DNA of 25,265 nucleotides. Source: Deltaproteobacteria bacterium (GTDB lineage Bacteria > Desulfobacterota > DSM-4660 > Desulfatiglandales > B25-G16). Of this stretch, positions 1 to 7,740 are shown piece by piece. The DNA lies in assembly GCA_020348625.1 (NCBI GenBank), contig CP070752.1, positions 2,275,588-2,300,852 on the forward strand. The letters are read 5' to 3'. Made by a program: the position numbers and the translations under genes. How positions within the stretch are numbered: the stretch's first letter is position 1; every line of letters starts with the position of its first letter. The notes beneath the pieces are model-generated. The model did not search any database. It worked only from the letters and a program-made list of their open reading frames with translations, and was not told the origin of the DNA.

Positions 1-521
1 TCGCTGGCGCCGGGATCCATATTACGCCCAAATACCACATGTTCCTGTATATCGGAGCACAAGAGATACCCCAATTCGTCTTCGAAGAAGGCCATGAATT
101 TCTGGGCGGTAATGATCGTTGGGCCGGTGGCTTCGTGATCCAGCCGATCATCACTGCCAAAATAGAGCCCAAAGGCAATGAGGCTCCCGGTTACGCCCCC
201 GCACATCTCGCCGGTCCCACCGATGCCGGGAAATGGCGTTAAGGCTTTGATGATCTCCATAGTGCCGAGGCCAAATTCCTCCATCAGGGCAAGAGCGGTA
301 CCTTGGGGACAATTCTTAAAAATGAAGTTATATTCCTCGGCCCGCTGCTGAACGCGATCGAGGATTTGCTTCCTGTTGGCCAGGATTTCATCCCGGTTGA
401 GTATCTTCTTGGGGATCCCTTCCTTAGACAGTTTCTTTATTCTGGCTTCAATGGCCTGTACATCCCAGGCTCGTTCCGACAGTTCCTGTACTCTTGCCTT
501 TAGCGCCTCATAGTCTGCCAT
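1..521 (-). CDS. C_GCAxxG_C_C family redox protein (3' end cut by window edge)
   Basis: Reading the minus strand from the ATG at 521 gives an open frame of 173 residues that runs off the left edge without a stop, so the C-terminus is missing. The start has a clear Shine-Dalgarno GGAGGTGA just upstream. After a charged helical N-terminus (about residues 1-60) the protein shows NCPQGTALALMEEFG, then GGTGEMCGGVTGSLIAFGL, then a further Cys in YLLCSDI. This spacing of cysteines is that of the C_GCAxxG_C_C family (PF09719), small proteins thought to be redox active or metal binding, common in strict anaerobes. The first block lacks the usual alanine after the Cys. It lies 134 bp downstream of the GldA-like gene on the same strand and may be co-transcribed with it or driven by a local promoter (see the inverted repeat at 583-607). 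Biochemical function is unknown; the family call is firm. Confidence 0.8.
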   Translation of the reverse strand, partial: MADYEALKARVQELSERAWDVQAIEARIKKLSKEGIPKKILNRDEILANRKQILDRVQQRAEEYNFIFKNCPQGTALALMEEFGLGTMEIIKALTPFPGIGGTGEMCGGVTGSLIAFGLYFGSDDRLDHEATGPTIITAQKFMAFFEDELGYLLCSDIQEHVVFGRNMDPGAS

Positions 522-582
522 GGGTACAGTCACCTCCTCTTCATTTTTGTTTGAGAAGCAAGTATATTATGATTCGATCTCT

Positions 583-607
583 CTTTAGAGAGTCAATTTC
601 TCTAAAG
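583..607. promoter_or_regulatory. Perfect 8-bp inverted repeat, operator candidate
   Basis: CTTTAGAG at 583-590 is the exact reverse complement of CTCTAAAG at 600-607, with 9 bp between. On the minus strand the centre contains TTGACT, a -35-like hexamer, with CATAAT or TAATAT further downstream, though the spacing (19-21 bp) is longer than ideal. It lies upstream of the C_GCAxxG_C_C gene and after the stop of the GldA-like gene. No T-run follows on either strand, so a simple terminator is less likely than a protein-binding site. Its role is inferred from position only. Confidence 0.4.
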
Positions 608-655
608 TGCCTGGAGTTTCAAACTTCTTGCATCTCGGCATCTTCTGCCAACCTT

Positions 656-1783
656 TCATGGAGTAGATTTTTCCACAGACTCCTGCGAGCGCTTTAGGCT
701 GGCCTCGCCCAAAGCGTTAGCTCCAATGATGGCCCCCAAAGCCAGCTCGGGATTGATTTCGAAATAGGAATTGTGGGTTGTAAGGCCTTCCATGCAGGCG
801 ACTTCTGCGGCCTTCATGAGGTTCTCCGGCGATGCATCCGAAATACCCAGCTGCCTCAAGGTAACAGGCAGTCCCACGGCATTGCAGAAATCCAGCACCC
901 TGTCTATTTCCTCTCTCGAATAATTTTCCATTACGAGCTGCGCAATGGTTCCAAAGGCAACTAATTCTCCGTGCAAAGCGCCTTCCGCTCCCTCTAGGGC
1001 AAGGAGACCTTCGTGAATGCCGTGGGCGGCAGCCAACCCGGAACTTTCAAACCCCAATCCGCTCAACAGGATATTGGCTTCGATGACCCTCTCAACCGCC
1101 GGAGTTACAGCATTTTGGTCAACAGCCAGTCTTGCGCTGACACCGTAGTCCATGAGCGTATCATAACAAAGTCTTGCCAGGTTAAGAGCGGCAGCGGTCG
1201 TTACACCGCCGGGGAGGTTCTTTGCGCCCGATTTCGTGCAGGTAAACGCTTCAAACCAGGTCGCAAGGGCATCACCCATGCCTGCAACAAAATACCGCGT
1301 CGGCGCTTCGGCGATAACCTTTGAGTCCACCAAGACAACATCCGGATTTCTTTGAAGTATCAGGAACCGATCAAGCGTGTGGTTCTCGTTATGTTGAACG
1401 GACAGGGCACTGCACGGTGCATCGTTCGATGCCACAGTCGGTATTATGACAAGGGCTGACCCCAACTCATGAGATACGGCCTTTGCCGTATCGATTGCCC
1501 TGCCACCACCGACTCCTGCAACAACATCTGCCCCAAATGTGCGTGCTTTTTCCGAAAGCTTTGCTGCGCCAGCGCGGGTACATTCTCCTGAAAACGGCTC
1601 AAACTGGTACTCGATGGAATGCCTTTTGAGGCTTGCCGAAACTTGATCCTGCACAGTGGCTAGTGCAGTGGGGCCGCCAACAAAGAAAACCTTTGATCCC
1701 AAATGACCGATATATTTGCCCGTCTCACTGAGAACCCGAGACCCCTGTATATACCGGTTTGGCGCGATCAGTATCTTAGCCAT
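656..1783 (-). CDS. gldA: Glycerol dehydrogenase-type, metal-dependent polyol/alcohol dehydrogenase (GldA family)
   Basis: A 375-residue member of the iron-containing alcohol dehydrogenase superfamily, closely resembling bacterial NAD-dependent glycerol dehydrogenase along its whole length. The N-terminal Rossmann part holds GVGGGRAIDTAK (about residues 90-101) and the APCSALSV block; the helical C-terminal half holds the metal ligands Asp171 (GMGDALATWFEA), His254 (AAAHGIHEG) and His271 (LHGELVAFG), all intact at the positions seen in characterised GldA. It would oxidise glycerol or a related vicinal diol/2-hydroxy compound to the ketone with NAD, in the cytoplasm. A GTG at 1819 would add 12 residues; I prefer the ATG at 1783 because it matches the family N-terminus (MAKILIAPNRYIQG), although neither start has a good Shine-Dalgarno. 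It follows the DUF169 gene on the same strand. The true substrate may differ from glycerol. Confidence 0.88.
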   Translation of the reverse strand: MAKILIAPNRYIQGSRVLSETGKYIGHLGSKVFFVGGPTALATVQDQVSASLKRHSIEYQFEPFSGECTRAGAAKLSEKARTFGADVVAGVGGGRAIDTAKAVSHELGSALVIIPTVASNDAPCSALSVQHNENHTLDRFLILQRNPDVVLVDSKVIAEAPTRYFVAGMGDALATWFEAFTCTKSGAKNLPGGVTTAAALNLARLCYDTLMDYGVSARLAVDQNAVTPAVERVIEANILLSGLGFESSGLAAAHGIHEGLLALEGAEGALHGELVAFGTIAQLVMENYSREEIDRVLDFCNAVGLPVTLRQLGISDASPENLMKAAEVACMEGLTTHNSYFEINPELALGAIIGANALGEASLKRSQESVEKSTP

Positions 1784-1897
1784 GGTACTTGTTCGTATGT
1801 GGCTCCATGTTTGCTTCACTTCTCCATAGATCTTCGATCATTTATCGAGGAGCGCATGGTTTCGGCTGCCACTTGGCCAGCGGGATTATTTCAATTG

Positions 1898-2659
1898 TCA
1901 GGGATTCTCAGACTCTTTGACTAAGTCACCGATTATCTTCCCGAATTCTGAGAGATACTGTTCCTTGCTGGCATGCGACGGAAGATGCGTTTTCATCTCA
2001 TTCAGATTTTTCGCTATAATCGGTATCCAATGATAGGGAATGGATATCAGTATCGATCCCTCTTCAAACAACTCTCTCCCTTTCATCCCGTGGACCATCT
2101 CCGGTATTAGGTAATTCACTTTGCCGCTTTGATATGGATAGATACAAGTCCACGCGCATCCCATGACAGGTGTCGTTTTGGAGACATATAACTCCCCGGT
2201 GGAATAGGTCATGGCCCTCATCACTATTTCTGCCTGGCTCGGAAAGGCGGTAATGATTAGTACGTCAGGCTCGAATTTTAGTCTGTCTAATGGAGAGAAA
2301 ACCACGTAGTTTACAATGCCTTTTTCAAATTTGGGAACGTATTGATAAAATACATAATTTGCACGTGGTTCCTGGAAGATACCCAATCTGGCTCCAATCT
2401 GGCCGCTTTCTGCGAATGGCTCCATATCCTCCATTCCCAAAAGGATTTTCCCGACACACGCCTCGTTATTCTCCTTACCGAAGTAAAACGGGGTTCCGGT
2501 TTCCTGGGCTTCTTTCAGCATTTCACAGAAGGACAGATTCTTGTCTATCGGTAGCTGGTCAATTCCTTCTGGCCTGAAGAACAGGAAATTGATACCTACC
2601 GGTGGCCTCTCAAGATTTAATTTGTTGAATATGGAAAGATCTTGTGTGAGTGGTCTCAC
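1898..2659 (-). CDS. DUF169 family protein
   Basis: A 253-residue soluble protein of the DUF169 family (PF02596, COG2043). The family signature is visible as RPPVGINFLF near residue 20, a Cys in LSFCEMLKEAQ, a second Cys in EACVGKILLGM, and the central YVVFSPLDRLKFEPDVLIITAFPSQ block. No signal peptide or membrane segment is apparent. The start is a GTG at 2659 with AGGTG five bases upstream. DUF169 proteins are widespread in anaerobes and have no established activity. Here it sits between livF and the GldA-like gene on the same strand, with 159 bp to livF, so it may be the distal part of the transport operon or separately expressed. I assign no function. Confidence 0.82.
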   Translation of the reverse strand: MRPLTQDLSIFNKLNLERPPVGINFLFFRPEGIDQLPIDKNLSFCEMLKEAQETGTPFYFGKENNEACVGKILLGMEDMEPFAESGQIGARLGIFQEPRANYVFYQYVPKFEKGIVNYVVFSPLDRLKFEPDVLIITAFPSQAEIVMRAMTYSTGELYVSKTTPVMGCAWTCIYPYQSGKVNYLIPEMVHGMKGRELFEEGSILISIPYHWIPIIAKNLNEMKTHLPSHASKEQYLSEFGKIIGDLVKESENP

Positions 2660-2818
2660 CTCTTCACCTCATCTGATGTAGCTCATGTGACCAGAAAACA
2701 AGGGCTCAAAAGCAAGGTGAGATCATGCTTGCGAAAACCGCTGTAACGTGGTGTATCATTCTTCGTCAATGAGAGCGCTCTATTTCTCGTATTCGCATCC
2801 TTAGCAGGACGCACTACC

Positions 2819-3523
2819 TTAAAGCCCCAAATATGCCTTTCTGATGAGTTCTTCTTTCAGAAGCTCTTTACTCTCTCCCTCCAAGACAACACGCCCGTTT
2901 TCTAACACGTAGGCACGATCCGCTATCTCAAGGGTTTGTTGCACATTCTGCTCGATCAAGAAGATGGCAATTCCCTGGTCGCGGAGGCCTAGAATGATCC
3001 CGAAGATTTCATCCACAATGAGCGGTCCCAGGCCACTTGATGGCTCATCAACAATGCACAACCTGGGCTGTGACATTAAACCCCGGCCCATGGCTACCAT
3101 CTGCTGTTCGCCGCCACTTAACGTACTGGCCAGTTGCCCTTGTCGTGCCTTTAATATGGGGAACAGCTCATAGACCCTGTCAAGGATTTGCTGCTTATCC
3201 TTCCATACACGTTTTGTATAGGCACCCATCTCCAGGTTCTCACGGACCGACATGTCGGGAAAGAGCTTTCTGCCTTCGGGGATATGGGACATGCCCAGCT
3301 CCACAATGGCATGAGGCGTCAGTCCATCGATTCTGGTGCCCAGAAACTCGATGCTTCCTGAAGCCGGATGGATCAAACCGGATATGGTATTAAGCAGGGT
3401 TGTTTTACCGGCCCCGTTTGAGCCAACCAGAGCAACTATCTCCTTATCATCGATTCTGAGAGAGACGCCCCATAATGCCTGAATCTTGCCATAAAAGGTA
3501 TCAATGTCCCTAACTTCTAGCAT
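2819..3523 (-). CDS. livF: Branched-chain amino acid-type ABC transporter, ATPase LivF
   Basis: A 234-residue ABC ATPase of the LivF type, one of the two nucleotide-binding subunits of a HAAT-family importer. Walker A is GSNGAGKT (residues 34-41), the signature is LSGGEQ (135-140), and Walker B is LCIVDEPSSGL (about 155-165). The Q-loop segment contains MSHIPEGRKLFPDMSV, typical of LivF. The switch region reads FLIEQN, again the LivF form. The reading frame is open to 3631, but the ATG at 3523 with a GGGAGA ten bases upstream gives the standard N-terminus MLEVRDIDTFYGK. That start lies inside the end of livG (14-bp overlap), which implies translational coupling. Confidence 0.93.
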   Translation of the reverse strand: MLEVRDIDTFYGKIQALWGVSLRIDDKEIVALVGSNGAGKTTLLNTISGLIHPASGSIEFLGTRIDGLTPHAIVELGMSHIPEGRKLFPDMSVRENLEMGAYTKRVWKDKQQILDRVYELFPILKARQGQLASTLSGGEQQMVAMGRGLMSQPRLCIVDEPSSGLGPLIVDEIFGIILGLRDQGIAIFLIEQNVQQTLEIADRAYVLENGRVVLEGESKELLKEELIRKAYLGL

Positions 3524-4247
3524 GGGCCTTGTCTCCCAGATATACTTTGATAACCTCTTCGCTTGTGGCGATTTCCTGGGGCGTACCTTCGGCAATCTTC
3601 TGACCGTGATGGAGTACCATAATCCGTTCACACACGTTCATAATGGCCTTCATGACGTGCTCGATCATGATGATGGTAATCCCCTTATCACGAATCCTGG
3701 CTATTAGCTCCATGGCCTGGGCGAGCTCGGTGGGGTTTAAGCCTGCCATCATTTCATCAAGGAGCAAGAGTTCGGGATCCGTTGCCAACGCCCTGGCCAC
3801 TTCAAGTCGCTTCTGGTTTGCCAGGGTCAGGTCTTTCGCTGGGGTGGCTTTCAGTGCTGACAAGCCCACAAATTCCAACAGTTCGGTGGCTTCCCGAACA
3901 GCATCCTTCGAGGAAAGGCCCGGCGACATTCCGAAATGAAAGCCCAATGTAACATTGCTTAGGGCCGGCAGATCCGGGAAAACCTTAACTGTCTGAAAGG
4001 TCCTTGCGATTCCCATCCTGCATATCTTGTAAGGCTTCAGCCCCGTTATGTTTTCACCCTTGAATTTTATTATCCCCGACTTGGTGGTAAGGGCGGCCGA
4101 AATCAGATTAAAAAGTGTTGTCTTACCGGCGCCATTCGGACCTATCAACCCAAAGGCTTCCTTCTGTTCCACGCTAAAATCCACGTTTGATACGGCGGCC
4201 AAGCCTCCGAAATACTTGGTTACTCCTTTACCTTCAAGTATCGGCAT
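3510..4247 (-). CDS. livG: Branched-chain amino acid-type ABC transporter, ATPase LivG
   Basis: A 245-residue ABC ATPase of the LivG type. Walker A is GPNGAGKT (residues 36-43); the MGIARTFQTVKVFPDL Q-loop block is typical of LivG; Walker B is LLLLDEMMAGL; the H-loop is IIMIEHVM. The signature segment reads LTLANQKRLEVARAL instead of the textbook LSGGQ, a deviation common in LivG subunits. The ATG at 4247 has GAGGAA seven bases upstream. It overlaps livM by 14 bp and livF by 14 bp, so the three are tightly coupled. It would power uptake through LivH/LivM. Confidence 0.93.
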   Translation of the reverse strand: MPILEGKGVTKYFGGLAAVSNVDFSVEQKEAFGLIGPNGAGKTTLFNLISAALTTKSGIIKFKGENITGLKPYKICRMGIARTFQTVKVFPDLPALSNVTLGFHFGMSPGLSSKDAVREATELLEFVGLSALKATPAKDLTLANQKRLEVARALATDPELLLLDEMMAGLNPTELAQAMELIARIRDKGITIIMIEHVMKAIMNVCERIMVLHHGQKIAEGTPQEIATSEEVIKVYLGDKAHARS

Positions 4248-5187
4248 GTTTCCTCACAGAGAATCGTTTCCATGATGCTTGAATCAATCCGACCAGCCCG
4301 TCGGGAAGATATAGTATAGAAATCACTAATATGATTCCGAAGATGAGCATATATACCTCCGGGAATCTGGTTATCAGTAATTCTTCAACGTAGGTAAAGA
4401 TTGCCGCGCCTATTACCGGGCCGTAAAGCTGACCCATGCCGCCGAATATGGCCATCAACACCGGCATAAAAGAGTATAGCATATAGAAGGCAATACCCGA
4501 ATCTATGTAGGTCCATTTTGTCGCCATAACACTCCCGGCGGCACCCATAAAAAAGGCGCTGACGGCAAAGACGATCACCTTCACCATGACCACATTGACG
4601 CCGGTATGTTCGGCGGCCTCCTCTTCCTGGCCGATGCTCATCAAGGCGAGGCCGTATTTGGAATGTTTAATGATGGTAGCGGTAATCATCAACAGCACAA
4701 AAATGCCGAGCATAAAAAGATAGATCGTGTCATAACCCTTGACCATGACGAACCTGCCGCGCGTGCCCGTAAAATGGATTTCGTAATAATTGAAGGAATT
4801 CGCGATAAGCATAAGGAGCCCGAAAGTGAATACGGCGAAATAGATGCCCCTCAGCCTCAGGGTGAGGGCGCCCACGATGAGCGCGAGACAGAAACTGGCA
4901 GCACCACCGATGGCGACAACTACAGCGAAGGGTATGGCTTTCCCTATGATGGCCGAAGTATAGATGCCGAATCCGAAAAAGGCGGCAGGCGCCAGGGAGA
5001 TATATCCGGTAGGGGCGGAGAAGATAACCCAGCCCACCGTCAGGATCACATACATGAGGATACTGCTCAGCAGGATTACGGGATAACCCGGCCCGTAGAG
5101 GGGCAGGGTGGCCAAAAGGACCAGTATGACAAGGAGGATCGCCCCTGTTATTAGATTTTTCGGTGTTTTTAACATGGCAATATCCAT
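4234..5187 (-). CDS. livM: Branched-chain amino acid-type ABC transporter, permease LivM
   Basis: A 317-residue polytopic membrane protein whose sequence is a succession of hydrophobic helices. The LivM signature appears in the middle as SIGQEEEAAEHTGVNV followed by KVIVFAVSAFFMGAAGSVMA, the cytoplasmic coupling segment that contacts the ATPases, and later GGMGQLYGPVIGAA. It forms the translocation pore with LivH. Two in-frame starts (5187 and 5175) are possible; the first has GGGGA nine bases upstream. It begins four bases after the end of livH and overlaps livG, so it is part of the same operon. Confidence 0.92.
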   Translation of the reverse strand: MDIAMLKTPKNLITGAILLVILVLLATLPLYGPGYPVILLSSILMYVILTVGWVIFSAPTGYISLAPAAFFGFGIYTSAIIGKAIPFAVVVAIGGAASFCLALIVGALTLRLRGIYFAVFTFGLLMLIANSFNYYEIHFTGTRGRFVMVKGYDTIYLFMLGIFVLLMITATIIKHSKYGLALMSIGQEEEAAEHTGVNVVMVKVIVFAVSAFFMGAAGSVMATKWTYIDSGIAFYMLYSFMPVLMAIFGGMGQLYGPVIGAAIFTYVEELLITRFPEVYMLIFGIILVISILYLPDGLVGLIQASWKRFSVRKHADT

Positions 5188-5191
5188 TTCC

Positions 5192-6061
5192 CTATTTCCC
5201 CAAGATCCCTTTGGGTCTCACTAAGAGCAGGAGTGAGAAAATAAAATAGAAGACAACCATGTACAGGCTCGGCTCTATGTAGCTTACTATGCTGCCTATA
5301 AGACCTAACAGAAAACCGCCAACAAAACTGCCCACAATACTCCCCAAACCGCCGAGGGTGACCACGATAATAGCAATTACCGTATATTCCAGACCCATGG
5401 TCGTTTGAATCGGATAGCACATACTAATGAGCGCCCCGGCAAAACCGGCCATCACAGCTCCAAAGCCGAAACACAAAGCCAGTACCTGGTTGATGTCTAC
5501 CCCCATGAGCCCGGCGGTCCTCGGGTCCTGCGCCGCCGCTCGAATCGCCTTGCCAAGGCGGGTAAAGGCCAAAAAGAGATAGAAAGCCGTACCTATAACG
5601 ACGGCATACAGAAGAGTTACCAGGCGATTGGCGGCAAATACCGCCCCCCCAATATTGACCCCGACATTTAAATAGGAATATCCCTTAAAATCAGTGCCCC
5701 ATATGAGCATGGCAAGATTTTGGATGATAAAGAGAAGACCGAAGCATGCCAGCATGGATTTGCTCTCAAAGATGTCCATGGATGGGGAAGAACTCAGGAG
5801 ACTTCTGAAAAGGGTTTTGTGCAGGAAAAAACCGATCAAAAAAACAAAAGGGCCGCAAATAATCAGAGAGATCAGGGGGTTTATATTGGCCGTTGCATAC
5901 AGGATCCAGGTGGCAAAGGCCCCCAACATAATAAATTCGCCATGGGAGATGTTAAATACCCGTGCCACACCATACTGCAGGCTCAGCCCCACCGCGATCA
6001 GGGCATAGATACCGCCCAACAGCAGACCGGCGATTATGATATCAAGGAGTTCTACTATCAT
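5192..6061 (-). CDS. livH: Branched-chain amino acid-type ABC transporter, permease LivH
   Basis: A 289-residue integral membrane permease of the LivH family. Diagnostic segments are GGIYALIAVGLSLQYGVARVFN near the N-terminus (residues about 17-38), NISHGEFIMLGAF, the coupling loop GKAIRAAAQDPRTAGLMGVDIN, and the GGLGSIVGSFVGG helix near the C-terminus. The ATG at 6061 has GGAAG nine bases upstream. It is separated by 137 bp from the upstream binding-protein gene and is followed immediately by livM. Substrates of such HAAT systems include branched-chain amino acids, amides and aromatic acids; the permease alone does not say which. Confidence 0.93.
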   Translation of the reverse strand: MIVELLDIIIAGLLLGGIYALIAVGLSLQYGVARVFNISHGEFIMLGAFATWILYATANINPLISLIICGPFVFLIGFFLHKTLFRSLLSSSPSMDIFESKSMLACFGLLFIIQNLAMLIWGTDFKGYSYLNVGVNIGGAVFAANRLVTLLYAVVIGTAFYLFLAFTRLGKAIRAAAQDPRTAGLMGVDINQVLALCFGFGAVMAGFAGALISMCYPIQTTMGLEYTVIAIIVVTLGGLGSIVGSFVGGFLLGLIGSIVSYIEPSLYMVVFYFIFSLLLLVRPKGILGK

Positions 6062-6198
6062 AGTGAAAGCTTCCTGATTTTTGGAAACTACGATTGCAGG
6101 CTGTCCAAAGGGTGTCCATAAAAAGGCGATGTTTACACCCTTTGAGACAGCCTGCCTGTTAATTCTAATAGTGAACTATTAGAGTCAAGTCTATGTCA

Positions 6199-7446
6199 TT
6201 ACTTCTTTGGCTTTGGAGGCGGCCATGCTGGCTTCGGATATATAGGCGCCGCAGTGCGTTTGGGCCCGGGATCAATGACTTCAAATATCCCGTTTTGCCA
6301 CTGTCCGATCTGACCCGCGTAACACTCCTTTGCCAGCATCTGGTTCTCAAACCAGGTCTCTCCCAGGATCGTATTGAACTTTTCAGTAGCTATACATTTC
6401 CTCAGCTTATCGTGGTTAAGGGAGCCGGTCTTCAGGATAGCCTGCTCTAAAACCTCCAGGGAGCACCAGTATACATCATGTCCCCACCAGTCAAGTTGAC
6501 TTTCCTTATTACCCGCCGCCAAGAAGTCTTTGACGAATTGCGCGTGAGCCGGGGAGGATTTGGCATTCCATGCGCCTTCACTAATGATACCCTCGATCAC
6601 TTCCGAACCACCGCATACGTATTTTATAACCTCGAAATTACCACCAGGGCCGAGCCCAAAGACCTTGGGGTTATAGCCGATGGCCTGTGCCGTCATGACC
6701 GTGGGGAAGGTGACCGGGGGGTAGGTCTGGGACCAAAAGGCATCCACATTGAGCCTCTGGGCCTCCTTCAGGATGGGCGATACATCCTTGATATCCGGAG
6801 GCGTGCTCTTGATCATCTTTACCTCAATACCCTTTTTGGAGAATTCCTTGGCAGCCTCGCCGGAGTACTCTATCCCGTGAAGGTCCTCGATGAAGATGAA
6901 GGCCACGGACTTGACGCCCATTTCCTCAAAGACATCGGCCAGGACCGGCATCTGGTAGTGGTTGGAAAATTGCAGGACCATGAAGAAATAGGGCACCGTA
7001 TCCATGATCTCACTGAGACTCGTGGCACCGCCCTCGGCACCTATCATTACATACTTATGCCTGTTGGCGACCGCACTTGCCGCGAAGAGGAAGGCCGTGC
7101 TAACGGGGGGAAATATTAAATCGACCTTATCCTGTAAGATCAATTTGTCCAGGAGCCTCGTCATGGTTCCCATATCGCTCTTATCATCATATACCTTCAT
7201 CTCTATTGGCAGTTTTTTGCCGTACTCTTTCACATAGATTCCGCCCTCGGCGTTTTTCTTCTTAACCCACATCTTATAGAGTGGCCCGAAGGCATTTTCC
7301 TCAAAAAATGCATGCATGCCTGATAGAGATCTTGACGCGCCGATAACGATTTTGTCCTTGGCCAGTGAGTTTGTGGCAAAAACACCGACCATGAACGCCA
7401 CGCTCACTATAAACATGAAGCAACCGAACAAGACTTTGTTTTTCAT
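6199..7446 (-). CDS. Liv-type ABC transporter periplasmic substrate-binding protein 1
   Basis: A 415-residue periplasmic binding protein of the LivJ/HAAT family. The reading frame extends to 7509, but the ATG at 7446 has a strong AAGGAGGG directly upstream and opens with a Sec signal peptide (KNK, then a hydrophobic core, cleavage expected after NSLA). The mature part begins KDKIVIGASRSLSGMHA, the family's first strand and ligand loop, and continues with MTRLLDKLILQDKVDLIFPP. The C-terminus FEVIDPGPKRTAAPIYP is shared with the next upstream protein, so the two are paralogs (also visible in the DNA, 7146-7237 against 8650-8752). It delivers ligand to LivHMGF. The ligand cannot be read from the sequence. 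Confidence 0.9.
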   Translation of the reverse strand: MKNKVLFGCFMFIVSVAFMVGVFATNSLAKDKIVIGASRSLSGMHAFFEENAFGPLYKMWVKKKNAEGGIYVKEYGKKLPIEMKVYDDKSDMGTMTRLLDKLILQDKVDLIFPPVSTAFLFAASAVANRHKYVMIGAEGGATSLSEIMDTVPYFFMVLQFSNHYQMPVLADVFEEMGVKSVAFIFIEDLHGIEYSGEAAKEFSKKGIEVKMIKSTPPDIKDVSPILKEAQRLNVDAFWSQTYPPVTFPTVMTAQAIGYNPKVFGLGPGGNFEVIKYVCGGSEVIEGIISEGAWNAKSSPAHAQFVKDFLAAGNKESQLDWWGHDVYWCSLEVLEQAILKTGSLNHDKLRKCIATEKFNTILGETWFENQMLAKECYAGQIGQWQNGIFEVIDPGPKRTAAPIYPKPAWPPPKPKK

Positions 7447-7608
7447 TTTATCCCTCCTTTCGAGAACGAGTGGAATGATTCTAAGTCTCGTTATCATAAA
7501 ACCTCTCATTACCTCTCAACTGCCTGGAAAACATATCTTTATTTATCTCCTCCTTTCTTATTCTCTGTGCGACTATTGATCTCACCTCCCTCCTGCTTCA
7601 GGTTCGGG

Positions 7609-7655
7609 GGACATCGCAAAAAAGGCACCCACCATTATCATATTTGCCGATGTCC
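7609..7655 (-). promoter_or_regulatory. Intercistronic stem-loop between the two binding-protein genes
   Basis: GGACATCG at 7609-7616 pairs exactly with CGATGTCC at 7648-7655, and the adjoining CAAA (7617-7620) can pair with TTTG (7643-7646) across one bulged C, giving a stem of about 12 bp with a loop near 22 nt. It lies between the stop of binding protein 2 (7741) and the start of binding protein 1 (7446). On the minus strand a run of six T falls inside the structure after TGCC, which could pair with an upstream GGCA, so an alternative short terminator-like fold exists. A role in differential expression or mRNA stability is inferred. Confidence 0.4.
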
Positions 7656-7740
7656 TCGTATCTATGCTTAATCAGTCAAGACCTATTCCTCGGCCAGCAG
7701 TGGTCTTTTCAGTCTATAGTGCAGTCGCCAAACTCAATGT

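Noticed and set aside
1784..1819. GTG start adding 12 residues to the GldA-like protein
   Set aside because: The added residues have no counterpart in GldA enzymes and the Shine-Dalgarno is too close; the ATG at 1783 fits the family, though this is not settled.
3524..3631. N-terminal extension of LivF to an upstream ATG
   Set aside because: The 36 extra residues are antisense-like sequence within livG, and the ATG at 3523 gives the standard LivF start.
4606..5154. 182-codon plus-strand open frame
   Set aside because: It lies entirely antisense to livM, is rich in charged residues with no domain pattern, and has no ribosome-binding site; livM is certain.
6478..7119. 213-codon plus-strand open frame
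   Set aside because: Antisense to binding protein 1 in a codon-biased region; no recognisable protein family and no start signal.
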